A stretch of 64,000 bases of DNA from Eopsaltria australis. Lineage: Eukaryota > Chordata > Aves > Passeriformes > Petroicidae. The position numbers and the translations under genes were made by a program. Below are positions 1 to 11,467 of this stretch, one piece after another. The notes under the pieces were generated by a model. That model worked only from the letters and a program-made list of their open reading frames with translations, did not search any database and was not told the origin of the DNA. Each line of letters starts with the position of its first letter. The stretch's first letter is position 1. The DNA is taken from NCBI GenBank assembly GCA_034509425.1, contig JAVTVJ010000132.1, forward strand, positions 3,741,470-3,805,469, given 5' to 3'.

Positions 1-2387
1 GAAAAGAAAGTTCCTAGATCTGTCATTACAGTGACATGCTAGGCCAGTTTTTCAGCTGGTGCAAACTGAAAGGATCCAGTAGAGCTAGGATAATTAACAC
101 CTGCTCAAGAGCTACTCCATCAACTTCTGATAGCATCTTTTCAGCTTAGATGTATTTTCAACACTAGTACACCTAAACACATAGCAATTTTTAAAGTGTG
201 ATTCATGTTTTGTGTTAAACAAACCAAAGTGGGAAATTTCAGGTAGTAGGTGGCTTGTGCACTAATATTTTGGTAATAGGAAATAGTGTTTGATGAAAAT
301 AGCTTTTCTGTCAGTAGACGAGATAATAAATCAAGAGTTGTAAATACAAAGCTCAATAGCACAATAATATTTCAGCCACAAGATAGTATTTCTTCTACAC
401 AGTGGTTAGGGATCCTGGGATGATAGTAGGCTGTAGTTAAGCAGCAGAACTGATTGATTACTAGGCTATATCTAGAAAAAAAATGCTCTAATGGTAAAAT
501 ATTATATCTTACATATTATCTGCTTGAATACAGAGGAAAGATAATTAATAAGGAAGATTATATGGTATTTTTACATCACAAGATATTCCAAGTCAGTAGT
601 AGGTTATCTGTTGATCATAAAAAGTGGTTTTATTTTAGTTGCTATGTTCTTCAAGATCATCATAATTCACATTTATGTTTCAGTGCCACAAAAATTTGGG
701 GTATCAGAGTATCAGTGTACAAGTAAAGATTGCCACTTACACTCCCTATTTGAAAAATGTCCATCTTGAATAACTGAATAGAAGAAGGAAATGAAGGATT
801 AGTGCATAACTAGTCTGTGCTATTTGAAAAGCAAATACACTAATAATTTTCTAAAGTAAAATGTACAAACAAGTCCCACATTAATTTAAATATTAAGGAT
901 AAAACCTGGTGCCAAGGAGATTGTTCAGTAGAAACAGGATTTTGTGAGGCGCATCTTGTAACTACACTGAAGGGCAGTTAGATGCAGCAAAGGAACATCA
1001 AAGTAATTAAAGAAGCAATGAGCTATAGCTCCAAAACTGCCAGTGCCTTCAAGTTTAGGATGAGGTATGAACACTGGTGAAATCAGTCCAAATCTAGCTG
1101 CAATATGACATTGAAATGCAAAGTAGAAGAAAAAAAGATTTTTTCAAGTCATCCTGAGAACTGCTCAGGTATGCAGTGACTATTCTAGGCCAACTTCTGA
1201 AATGTGAAAAGTTTCAGGGATTGTTTCCTAAAAGGGGGGGTTGTGTTTGTAAAAGATCACCAAGGGGAGGAATATGCCATACCTTGCCTCCGCAAGTGAA
1301 AAGTCAAAATATGAACCACATACTGTATGAGAGAAGACACCTAAATTCTTTTTGAGTAGGTAAGCTAGGTGAAAGCTGCAACTACAATATTTTTTATTCT
1401 GTTTGTTTGGCTACATCCTTTTCTAGTCTCTCATCCATTGAGTCATAAAATGAAGAATAAAAAGGTAGTGGAAGAGAAGAAAGTGCAAAACATTAATCCC
1501 AGACGAGAGAGGTGGGAAAGCAAAATATTTAAATTAAGCTTCATTTCTTGTATTTTAATTTTTAACCCTTTTTTTGCATCTCCTTTCTTTAGCAATTATT
1601 TTACTCATGTCTCTTATCTCCATGCAGCAGTTAATTTTAATGAGAAGGATATTCATGCATACCATGTCATCTCCTCAATAACAGTTGAATTCTAAGCTTG
1701 CTCTGGTGAGGCACCTGTATCATCTGTTTATCAATATGAAATTTTAAATACTGAATCAGTTTGTGTATTAGTTAAGGGTCTTCTAGGAAGTATGTTACAC
1801 TAGCAGCTCTGTGTGAACTATATGCCTTTTCTTTGATTCAGGTCTGTAAAATTTAATCTTGCTTTCATTTCACATTTCTGTGATTCCTTAGATTTGATCT
1901 TTAACTCAGTAGCTACCTTCACAGTGTGCTGTTTAATGGATATCTGTTAAATGACTGCAAAACCCAGAGAGGTAAAAGACTTACTCTACCCCTTGTGTAA
2001 GTTTTGGAACCAGTGATGAAAACTGAACATTTTTATTTTGTGAAGAGACTGAGTTAGTCTCACAAAGACACAACCTACCCAGTCTAGATTAAGAATGCAT
2101 AAAGTTATAATATATCCTTTTTATGTTAACTTTATGGTTGCATGGACAAACAATACACAACACAGTTTAAAAAGAATATCAGATTTCTAGCTCTCATCCA
2201 CACAATACCGTGACAATTTAGATATTCTAGATTGTAAATTTGTTCTTTTTAACTCCCAGCAGATATAACAAATGGCAGGAGGAAATTATAGCAGAGTAGT
2301 GTAGAACAGCTATAAAGAGCTGGAAGCCTTTAGCCATTTCAACGGAAGTGCACTTGTATTGCACTAAAAAAAGTGAATAATTTGATT
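1..2387. other. MYT1L intron (downstream of the acidic exon), no recognised feature
   Basis: AT-rich unique-looking intronic sequence. No exon, RNA gene or clear interspersed repeat was seen. The short open frames here have no family resemblance. Intron identity is inferred because the next MYT1L exon (a long one in mammals) is not found anywhere left of 19984. Confidence 0.6.
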
Positions 2388-2588
2388 TCTTATTGCACCT
2401 TTCATCCAAGGATCTCAAAGCACTTTACAAACATTATTTTAAAAAGCCTCACAACACCCCTGTGAGGTAGGTATTTTAACCCCATTTTACAGATGGGAAA
2501 TTGAGACACAGAGAAGTTGAGTGACTCTTTCCATGTCATATCAGGAGTCACGGGAGAATAAGGGTTATAGCCTCTACATCCTTGACTG
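2388..2588 (-). repeat. MIR-class (CORE-SINE) amniote SINE relic
   Basis: The plus strand reads as an inverted MIR-type element. It has the 'ctcaaagcactttacaaaca' segment, then 'cctcacaacacccctgtgag', then 'ccccattttacagatgggaa' and the 'gagacacagagaagttgag' block. This order is typical of MIR-like SINEs in reptiles and birds. The tRNA-derived end is too decayed to place. It is an old relic and is not coding. Confidence 0.75.
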
Positions 2589-4580
2589 TTTCCTCCTTTT
2601 GTTCCTATCACATCCAATTTTAAGCAATATTTTGTCAGAAGAAATGGCTTGCTGGTTTTAGTGTAGGGAGTCATGCACAACAGCACCTTCCTTTTGAAAA
2701 GGAAAATACACACCATTTAGACTGAGAGATTCTGCAGAGAGAGGCAATGATACTTCAGAAATAGCAGCTACATTCCTACCAAAGGACAAAGACTTCAGAA
2801 ACAAAACTTTCCAGATCTGTGGTCCGTGTATCAAATTACTCACTTTTCTTCCAAGCATGGGAAAACATGATGTCTAAGAAGCTGAACCTACATGTGGTCA
2901 CACAGGCTTCCTGCACAGATGGATGCTTTCATTATCCAGGCAGCATTTCCTGTTTTAAAATACTCCAATGCTCTTGCCACTGCTACTTGTCAATTCCTAA
3001 GTGCTCAGCACTGCTGCATCACCATTATTCTCCCTTTAAGCTGTAACACCAAGTATACACACATATCTCCACATTACAGTCTCCCATAGCTGGCCTGTCA
3101 GCAAGACAACATTCACACAAATGAATCCCAAATCTTTGAAAGTTACAGCATAATATAGGGAGATGGATTGCTTGCACATTGCCTTCTTGGGAAAAATCTT
3201 GTGAGTAAGGAAACTGAAGAAGTGGAAAACCCAGTGAGCTCTCAACTTCTCCACTCCACATGGAAGAAACAGAGGAAATGTGTAACTCTCCAAGGACACA
3301 AGCAAGGTCTCCTAAAAGTCTAAACACTCCTACTCACATGGGATTTGGATTAGAGCCCAAGCATTTGAATATGCCCATTTCAGGGATGCACTGAACTCTG
3401 AAGACCATGTGCATGAAGAATCCTTTCTTTGTCTCTGCAAAATTTACTGAAGTTCTTTTACACTGAAAGTGCTATAGGTAAAAACTCAAGCACTTTGGTT
3501 GTTATAACTGGTTACTTTATGGACCTTATATACTTAATGAAAGTCAAAAGAAAAAGATAACTGTTCACTTAGTTAATTGATTCTCTCTAGCTATTTCATG
3601 ATTTCATTATATTCTTTTTTTTTTTTCTTTTCACTTCTCCCCCTCAGCCTGTTACAGCTACTTACTGTTTAGACTCTCCTACAATTATAGTATTCAACTA
3701 ATAACCAATACTCAAAGTAAAATAAATGTACAGTAGAAGTCATTAAGTGTGACAAGGAAGTTCTGGGCTGAAGAACACAGCATGTCACAGTAGGAGTCAG
3801 TATTATAAATTAACAGCACATCAAACCCATATAGACTTTTAAATATGCACAATTTGCCGCTTTACATATCTTTTCATTCTTTTTTTTTTCTATTATATTT
3901 TGATATTTCCATTTTCTATAGGTTCCACTTTTTATCTAGTTTTGCTCACTGAAAAATTAAGTACTACCTTTTTTTTTTCTTGCTTTTTTACTTTTCCCTA
4001 AGGACCAAAAGTGATCCTCACAGATCTAAATTTCTTTCCTTTTGTGGAGGAATACATAAAGACTAACACATAGAGACATACCTTTTAAATTCATCTTCTT
4101 GTCATTTAAACCAATTTTAAAAATAATATTAATAAATTATTTTGGTATAAAAGCATTTTGAAGATTTAGTTTTCTGTACAAATCAGTGTATTCTTGTCTA
4201 AAGGCAGAGGTGTAGAATATGAATGTTCTTACTTGGGTTACTCCTATTAATATAAAGACAGAGAGCATCAGGTAATACAGAGCAACATATTTTTAAATTT
4301 TCCGTCATTTGTAATTCATCCATGTTTTCCCACTCCAAATCCCTATGAGCTACCTGTATCAGCACAGTTTAGGAAAAGAATCTAAGGATCTCTGACAGCT
4401 CCTCTGACAAGATCATGACTGAGGTAATTTTGCTTCAAGCACCAGACTGCAAGAGCTTCTTAAAGGTTATCTAGGTTCTGACTCCAGCCAATATGTTTAA
4501 GACTTTGTAATTTCACCACAAGATACTGCTTGCCTTTCTTTGATCTTAAGAGATTGTCACTTGCCATTGACAGTGCACTG
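2589..4580. other. Intron, no recognised feature
   Basis: Unique-looking AT-rich intron with several T-rich runs (for example near 3617, 3882 and 3970). Nothing gene-like is supported. Two overlapping minus-strand frames at 3025-3327 have no recognisable domain. Confidence 0.5.
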
Positions 4581-4582
4581 AT

Positions 4583-5060
4583 GCCATGGAATCACACAGC
4601 AGCTGGAAGGAATCTCAGGAGGCTATGTGGTCCAACACCTGCTCAAAAGAAGTGCCAGCTTAGAGCAATTATCAGGGCCCTGTTCTGTCAGTTCAGCTTT
4701 AAAGGCCTTCCAGGATAGAAATACCACAGCATCTCTAGGAAATCTATTCCAGTGTTTGACCACCTCCATAGTGAGAAATTCATTCTTATTTCTAAATGGA
4801 TTTTTTTTGGTTACAATTTGTGTCTTGTCTCTTATGCTACACACATCTTCTCTTCACTCTCCATACAAGTAGCTGAAGACAAGCCTAAGCTCTCCCCTTA
4901 GCTTTTACTTCCTCAAGTGAACAAACTTGGGATTTTTTCAGTGTTTCTGTGTATCATGTGGTTCAACTTTTAATCATCGTGGCTGTTCATCACTGGACTC
5001 CAATATTTCAAGACTTTCTTGTGCTGATGAGCCCAAAACTGAATCTATTGCTCCACATAC
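4583..5060 (-). mobile_element. CR1 LINE 3' fragment (old)
   Basis: This is an inverted, diverged copy of the 3' end of a chicken-repeat-1 (CR1) LINE. The plus strand has the antisense 3' UTR ('gctggaaggaatctcaggag', 'gtccaacacctgctcaaa'), then antisense ORF2 C-terminal sequence. In the minus-strand frame a remnant such as KHWNRFPRDAVVFLSW resembles the CR1 reverse-transcriptase C terminus. It is 5'-truncated, as most CR1 copies are, and the left boundary in particular is approximate. It cannot encode an active protein. Confidence 0.85.
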
Positions 5061-7334
5061 AAAAGTGTAAGTGCTGCGTAAAATGTAATATAATTTCATT
5101 TCCTTTTGATTTATGTTTCTCAAGTCTTTTCATCCTGACATCCAAACATTATTTCCAAAAGTCAAAAGGCAATGAATTTTCTGGGAATTATCTTATTTTC
5201 CTCCAGCACAGAGACAGCAGAAAATACTTTTTTTGTTACCTACAGGCAACCCTGTAAGTAGGAAAGATACGTGATTGGTATGAAGCCTGTTTGTTTGGTT
5301 TGAAGTATCAGCAGTATTTGGGATGAAGGCACATGTTTAGGTTTGAGAAGGAACTTGCTGAGATTATCTGTGAACAGAAGTGGATATGCTGGGTTTGCAA
5401 GGGCAGTACAATTTAGCCAGTCACTCCCATCCAGTCCTCACTTCTTTGTGAATCAGGTTCAGGCAGCCCTTGATTGTTTTAACTTGACTTCTGTCTGGGC
5501 AGATAATGAGATGGCTTTAGCTGATGACTGGCATTCATCTCATCCTACTTTTTCTCCCCAGGAAGTCGGTATGAGGGAGGCGAGATATTCTATCTCAAAT
5601 GATTCAGTGGAGTTTGGCAGTTTCTTGCTTTCTCTCAGGGTTCCACAGCTCAGCAGGGCACCAAGCAATGAGGAAGCCAAAGCTATTCTCCAGATACTGG
5701 GATACAGCAGGAAGACAGCAGGGGAGCAGAGGACCAGCTGCACCAATGGCAGAACACCCACTCAGAGAGCTCTTGGTACGGAGCTACTCATGGGGCTATT
5801 CCTAAAACTGCTTCAGAGACAGTGACCCATGCCTACATCTCTCTCCATATTCATTGCTTTACAAAGGATACAGCCTGGAGAGTACATTTGCAGTTTATAA
5901 AGCAATATTTTCTTTCTCACACACCAATCTCTGAGAAGACAGGTTAGAATCTTTAGTATAGGGATACATCATATTTGACTGGTTTTGTTTCAGTTCAGAT
6001 CTCTGACGCAGTGTCAGATGTCCATATTGAACGTCTCCACATGAACTACGCATCTAGATTCCATTTATAGGTAATGGACAAAAATATGCACCCTGGGTTA
6101 TGATTTTTCATCTTAATGTAGGTACCTAGATTGGAAGAATTATCCCCTTAAAGTGACTATTTCTCTTGACTGGCTATCAGTTAAACTGATGGGGTGAATC
6201 CTATCCCTATTGCTTTTACTCAAAATTTTCAAGTTGATCCTTGCTGAATTTCAGTGGTATCTTTAGTATGACATAGTAGGAGCTGCTGGGTGGAAGGAAT
6301 GAAGAGCTACCCAAAAGAAACTATCTCTTGTTTGTGGATAGACAAAGATATATCAGGAAAGGTTGGTGTGGGTGGGATACTACAGATGTTTTGGATGGGA
6401 TATATGCTTATGACTGCATGATTTACATGGAGAGAATTATATCTTATTCAATGTGTTTGGTCTCCATTATAAGTTTAATTACTTTTTTACGATTGTGTTT
6501 GATTATCAAAGAAATCCGGTTTGTGCTTTGATAACAAAGTGACCTGACTGGCCGAAGGGACAGAGGCACGTATCACTACCATTCTAGAAGATGAGAGAAC
6601 TGCCAAATATGGTATCATTGAAATTTCTTCTTCCTGTGTTTCTTTCTAACTCCTTAATGAGTTCAGTGCCAAGGAATCTGGAAAGACAAAGACATCTATG
6701 TGCACAAGTGCCAGCCTTTACTTCATCTGAAATGTAAAGTTTTCAGTTAGTGTGTTTGTTCCTCTATTTTTATCCCTTCATCTAGCTTTTTAATCTACAT
6801 TTGTCTCACTCCCTATGTTCTCATGACAGGGAAGGTTGAGTAATAATCCATAGAATAAGAAGACAGTAAATACAAATGATTCTTTACCTCTTTGGCTGTA
6901 GCCCTCTATTATTAATATTCTGTTCTGTCCCTATTAATTAGGGACAGAACAGTAAATAAGGAAGTGGAATATGATTATTCATGATGCTATAGTCTTAGTG
7001 AGGCACTGGCATGATTTTGACTTGCGTGACTTAGCAGCTGTCCAGCAGTGTCCAGATGCAGTGCAGAGGTGCTGGTTAGGGACCATTCCCAAGGAGTTTG
7101 AATGTGGTGAACCTATTTTGGAAGGTAAAAGATTAGCTGTATATGCACTCAAATAATGCAACAGTTGAACTCAGCATTACATGAGTGGACTATGGTCTGT
7201 TTTATTCACTCACATAGATGCAATCTATGTGACTGAAGAGACAAAGGCAGGAAAATCTGTAAGTTGGAATCAATGGAAAACACACTTCAGAAGGAATGAG
7301 GAAATGTGAACCATTTACCATGGTTCACACCACG
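5061..7334. other. Intron; one perfect inverted repeat, otherwise nothing recognised
   Basis: Intronic sequence. A 160-codon plus-strand frame at 5343-5825 has no recognisable domain, no splice context and no homology I can name, so it is treated as chance. The inverted repeat at 6920-6952 is listed separately. Confidence 0.5.
6920..6952. repeat. Perfect 14-bp inverted repeat (hairpin-forming)
   Basis: Left arm ctgttctgtcccta, 5-nt spacer ttaat, right arm tagggacagaacag. The arms are exact reverse complements. No transposon ends or flanking target duplication are evident. Confidence 0.9.
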
Positions 7335-7339
7335 TATAT

Positions 7340-8362
7340 TGTGTTTGCATGGCAAGGTTTTGGTAGCAGGGTTTTGGTAGCAGCAGTGGCTTCTGTGAGA
7401 AGCTGCCAGCAACTTCCCCCATATTCAGGAGACCCAATGCCAGCCAGCTCCACAGTGGAAGCACTGCTGGCAAAGGCCAAGCCCACTGATGGTAGGAACA
7501 CTTCTGTGATAACATACTTAAGAAAGAAAAAGAAAAGTTATTGGGCAGAAGTAATTGCAGACAGAGAAGAGCTGAGTGAGAATATGTGAGAGGAACAGAT
7601 CTGCAGACACCAGGGTCAGTGCAGAAGGAGGGGCAGGAGGTGCTCCAGGCACTGCAGCAGAGATTCCTCTGCAGTCCAATGTGCAGCCCATGGTGAGGCA
7701 GCTGTGCCCCTGCAGCCCATGGAGGTCCATGGTGGAGCAGAGATGCACCTGCAGTCTGTGGAGGACGCCACATTTGAGCAAGTGGATGCTTGAAGGAGGC
7801 TGTGACTGTGCAGGAAGGCTGCACTGGAGCAGGCTCCTGTCAGGATCTGTGACCCCATGGAGATAGGAGCCCACACTGGAGCAGTTTTGCTGGCAAGAAT
7901 TGTGACCCCATGGAAGACCCACACTGGAGAGTCTGTTCCTGGAGGGCTGCACCGTGTAGAAAGGGACCCATGCTGGAGCAGTGTGAAGAACTGAAGCCTG
8001 TGGGAAAGACTCAAATTCATGGAGGATTGTCTCCCATGGGAGGGACCCCACAATGGAGCAGGGGAAGGACTCCTTTCCCTGAGAAGGAAGCAGTGGCAGA
8101 AACAACCTGTGATGAACTGCCTGTAACCCTCATTCTCTCTCTCCCTGCACCCCTGAAGAGAGCAGGCAGAACCTGGAAAAGAGGTTTTATTTTGCTTCTC
8201 ATTATTCCACTGATTTTCATTGGTAAATTCAAATCATTTCCCCAAGTTGACTGTTTTGGCTGTGATGGCAACTGGTGAGTTAACTCTCCCTGACTTTATC
8301 TCAGCTCAGGAGGGGAATGGTAAGAGTGGCTTTTTGATGGACACCTGGCATCCAAGTACACA
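7340..8362 (+). mobile_element. Solo LTR of an endogenous retrovirus (ERVL-like, neoavian type)
   Basis: The segment begins TGTGTTTGCATGGCAAGG and ends near ...AAGTACACA. It is flanked by near-identical 5-bp repeats (tatat at 7335-7339, tatac at 8363-8367). The interior is unusual for this AT-rich window: it is GC-richer and built of degenerate repeated modules such as 'ccatggtggagcag', 'gacccacactggag' and 'gggagggacccc'. I recognise this pattern from a common LTR of neoavian genomes, close to zebra finch ERVL-type LTRs. TG...CA ends and a 5-bp duplication fit an LTR left by recombination. No gag, pol or env sequence adjoins it. The overlapping open frames on both strands are by-products of the modular repeats. 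The family name is from memory and should be checked. Confidence 0.72.
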
Positions 8363-11300
8363 TATACAGTGGACCTAAAAAAGATAAAATGGTGACTCAA
8401 TGGCTCTTAGCTGGCTACGGAGAGTCTTTAGTACCTTCTGTTTACTTGCCATCTATGTGTACAGATGGCCCATGTGACTGGAAGTGTGTAGGAATGAGAG
8501 CAGAGTATCAGACACCTGTCAAATGCAGGAAATGTATGCTACAGTACCAGATATAGACCACCTTTTCTGTCACTATGGCATCTGCAAAAATATTTCCAGT
8601 GAGGCTCTTCCAAGTATCTGTCCACCTAAAGACCACACACTGCTCCCATTTTAGAAACTGAGGTATTTCACACTGCTATTCAGATCTGTACTGGAATATC
8701 AGTCCTGATGAAAGCTTGTATCTCTTTAAAGGAGAGTATTTACTGCACAAATGTAACAATCTACATATTTACATACATTTCTGTACATTTCCAGCTAAAT
8801 ATGTACCTACTAGCTATTGTGGCAGTGGATTTGTTGCCAGTCTCACAGTGCCTAAATTGAGTACAGCAGCGCAGCCTCAGTGCAAGGCATCTGTGCTGAA
8901 AATAACTATCCTTGCAGAAACAACAAACAACAAAAAAAAATCAATCAAGTAACCACAATAGCCAGTTTTCCAAAATACACATACGTAGATACAATCCTAC
9001 ACCATACAAAACTAAAACCCGAGTCTGGTCTCAGGATGCTTCAGTGTAGAAGTTATTTTGCTGGAGTTCTCTGCTGAAAGTAATGTGCATGAGATAAAGT
9101 CAATATCTTTACTTATGCCTGAAATTATTTCTGTTTTTATTTTTTTCATTTTCACATATTGTTCCCTTCCAATTGTCTTTTGTGGGATTATTTTTAGGTT
9201 CTAGTCTCATTAACTTAATTTCCTGTGCACTAAAGTATCTGAGCTATTTAGGAGCGAATGGAATTAACCTATCCAACATGAACTTTTCCCCTCTGTTCCT
9301 TTGTATCTGGTGTTGTATTTTTTTTTTTATGACTTAAAATTAATTTATTAAATAGAACTGCATCAAATTTCTAAATCTCAGAAAAACTGTGTACATTATT
9401 TCCACACTGTGTATCTTCTCAATGATGTGCAATTTGCAGATTTCAAGCAGAACACATACTTGCCAGAGGACACTTATTCTTTCTTTAATAAATACATTGC
9501 TATTACTTTTAGTTATGCATTTTTAAACAGTTAGTAATTTTGGCTCATAGCTGTTTGTATCTTATCTAGACATCAAGTGTCATTTAAAAATCCTTGTTTT
9601 CAATATTATAAAATGTCTCAGAGAGTCTACACATATTGGATGGGGTTCTAAAAGTCCTCTACATATGTCTAGCTCTGATTCTACTAATGACAATGATAAA
9701 GAATTCTATCACTAAGATAATAAGACATACTAAGTTACTTCACATCATGAACTATAGGAAAATGCTCACATATAACTAGGGGGGGGAAATGTAACAGAAA
9801 AAAACTGTGTTGCATCGCCTATAGGTGTGGGTATTTTGTCTAGCCCTGATAGTCCATCTTAAAGCCTTTAACTGTTAATTTAAAGATTCCACATAATGCA
9901 GATATTTTATTGCAGCTTTCATATCTGTCATTTCCTGCTGTCCATGAAGGAATTCTAACAGCATATTTCACTTGCTCTCTGCAGTACTCCCATGCTGACC
10001 TCCTGTTTATTTGCGACTTTCTGCATTTTTCTTTCCTGCATAAGCCCTGCCATCCCTTTTACATTTGGAACGTATTGTTTCCATTTCTGTGTCTGAAGAC
10101 CCGCCAGCCACTGAATCAAATTTGTTCTTAAACATATACCATACCTTTAATGGGGATTTCAACATGAATCACTTAAAAAAAAAATCTTACGAAAAGCAGC
10201 CGCAATTTCTAAAACACTTTCAGATTAGACTTTTCATGTGGCATGTTGTATAGAAAGGAACAGTCATAATTCTATTTTTTTTTGGTGATAAAACTACATC
10301 TATACTCATCTGTGCCTTAAACCTGGGAGACACCTTAACACTGATCAACTGTTCAGAGCTCCGCTTTGGTGTGTACAGATCCAGCCTCACAAAGCTCTCC
10401 ACCTATCTGCTATTTAAGCACTGAAAGATTCTACACACTGGGTCTTTTCACACTTAAGCTCCCAGAGAAACCTAATGCAGTAGGTATGCTCTAAAGCACA
10501 TCTGAAAGAAAAAGGCTTCTCATGAAGTGTTGCTTTGATTGGCTTGTTTAATTTGCAGCCAAGTGAAGAACAGCCTGTTTCATTCTTCATTTCCCCTGCT
10601 CATCCCCACCTACCCATTGCCCAGGTTAAACACATTGTTCAGTGGGTCACTCACTAAAGAACCAGAAGAGTAAAAGTATACGCTCTCATGGTTTATATGG
10701 ATTCCATACCATGTTTCCCAAAAACATTTGCTAGTCACCACAAGAAAAGCTGGACTGGATTCAAGACCCATTAGGAATCAGAAAACACAAGAGTAGAGTA
10801 TGATCCATATTTTTTTTTCATGCTATTTGGCCACGCAAAAATATAATGTCTTTACTGTAGATATTATACAAGGACACTTGCCTTGAAGAGAGAAATACAG
10901 TGTCTGTTCCCTGTGCCCAGGATTGATTTTTGTAGCCCGACATTAAGAAGTCAAGCCATAAGATGGTCACAGGGCCCTTGGACCAAAGAGAACTCAGAAT
11001 GGCCCACTTTCTCAGGAGAATGACCCCCTTTAGTCTATGGCAGTTCTTGAATGTTCTTTCTAGGGTGTGATAGAGCTGCATCAGCATGTGTAAGAACATT
11101 CCCTATGCAAAGCAGTCACTGGTCTAGTCTCCAGCCTTCTGTTTTAGGAAAAAAAGACATATGGCTTTTAACTCCTGCATCACTTGTTACACTGAACTCA
11201 GGCACCTGCATTACAGATAGGGGCAGAATTTTCATTTCATTCTATTGTGAAACATTTATCTCACTCCACAATTGTAACAGGATCCTTGGCTCATAAGACA

Positions 11301-11451
11301 GGATTGCAGCTTCCATTCATCTAAAAGTTTTCCTTTTAGGCTGTATTTCCAGGGAAGGACATTCACAGACTGCTCACTAGATAAAAAACAAACACTACTG
11401 TAAACTTTAGTATACTTTCTGTAAATCCAACTTCAGAGCTATTCCTAACAG

Positions 11452-11467
11452 TCATTCCTAGGAATGA
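11452..11467. repeat. Perfect 16-bp palindrome with paired CATTCC motifs
   Basis: tcattcctaggaatga equals its own reverse complement. Each half carries CATTCC, the M-CAT core bound by TEAD factors. A regulatory role is inference only. Confidence 0.85.

Noticed and set aside
5343..5825. 160-codon plus-strand open frame
   Set aside because: No recognisable domain, no splice-site context, and it sits in a MYT1L intron on the opposite strand. Probably chance.
7315..8278. Several long overlapping open frames on both strands (up to 195 codons)
   Set aside because: They lie inside the modular, GC-rich solo LTR. Openness on both strands reflects repeat composition, and no retroviral protein is encoded.
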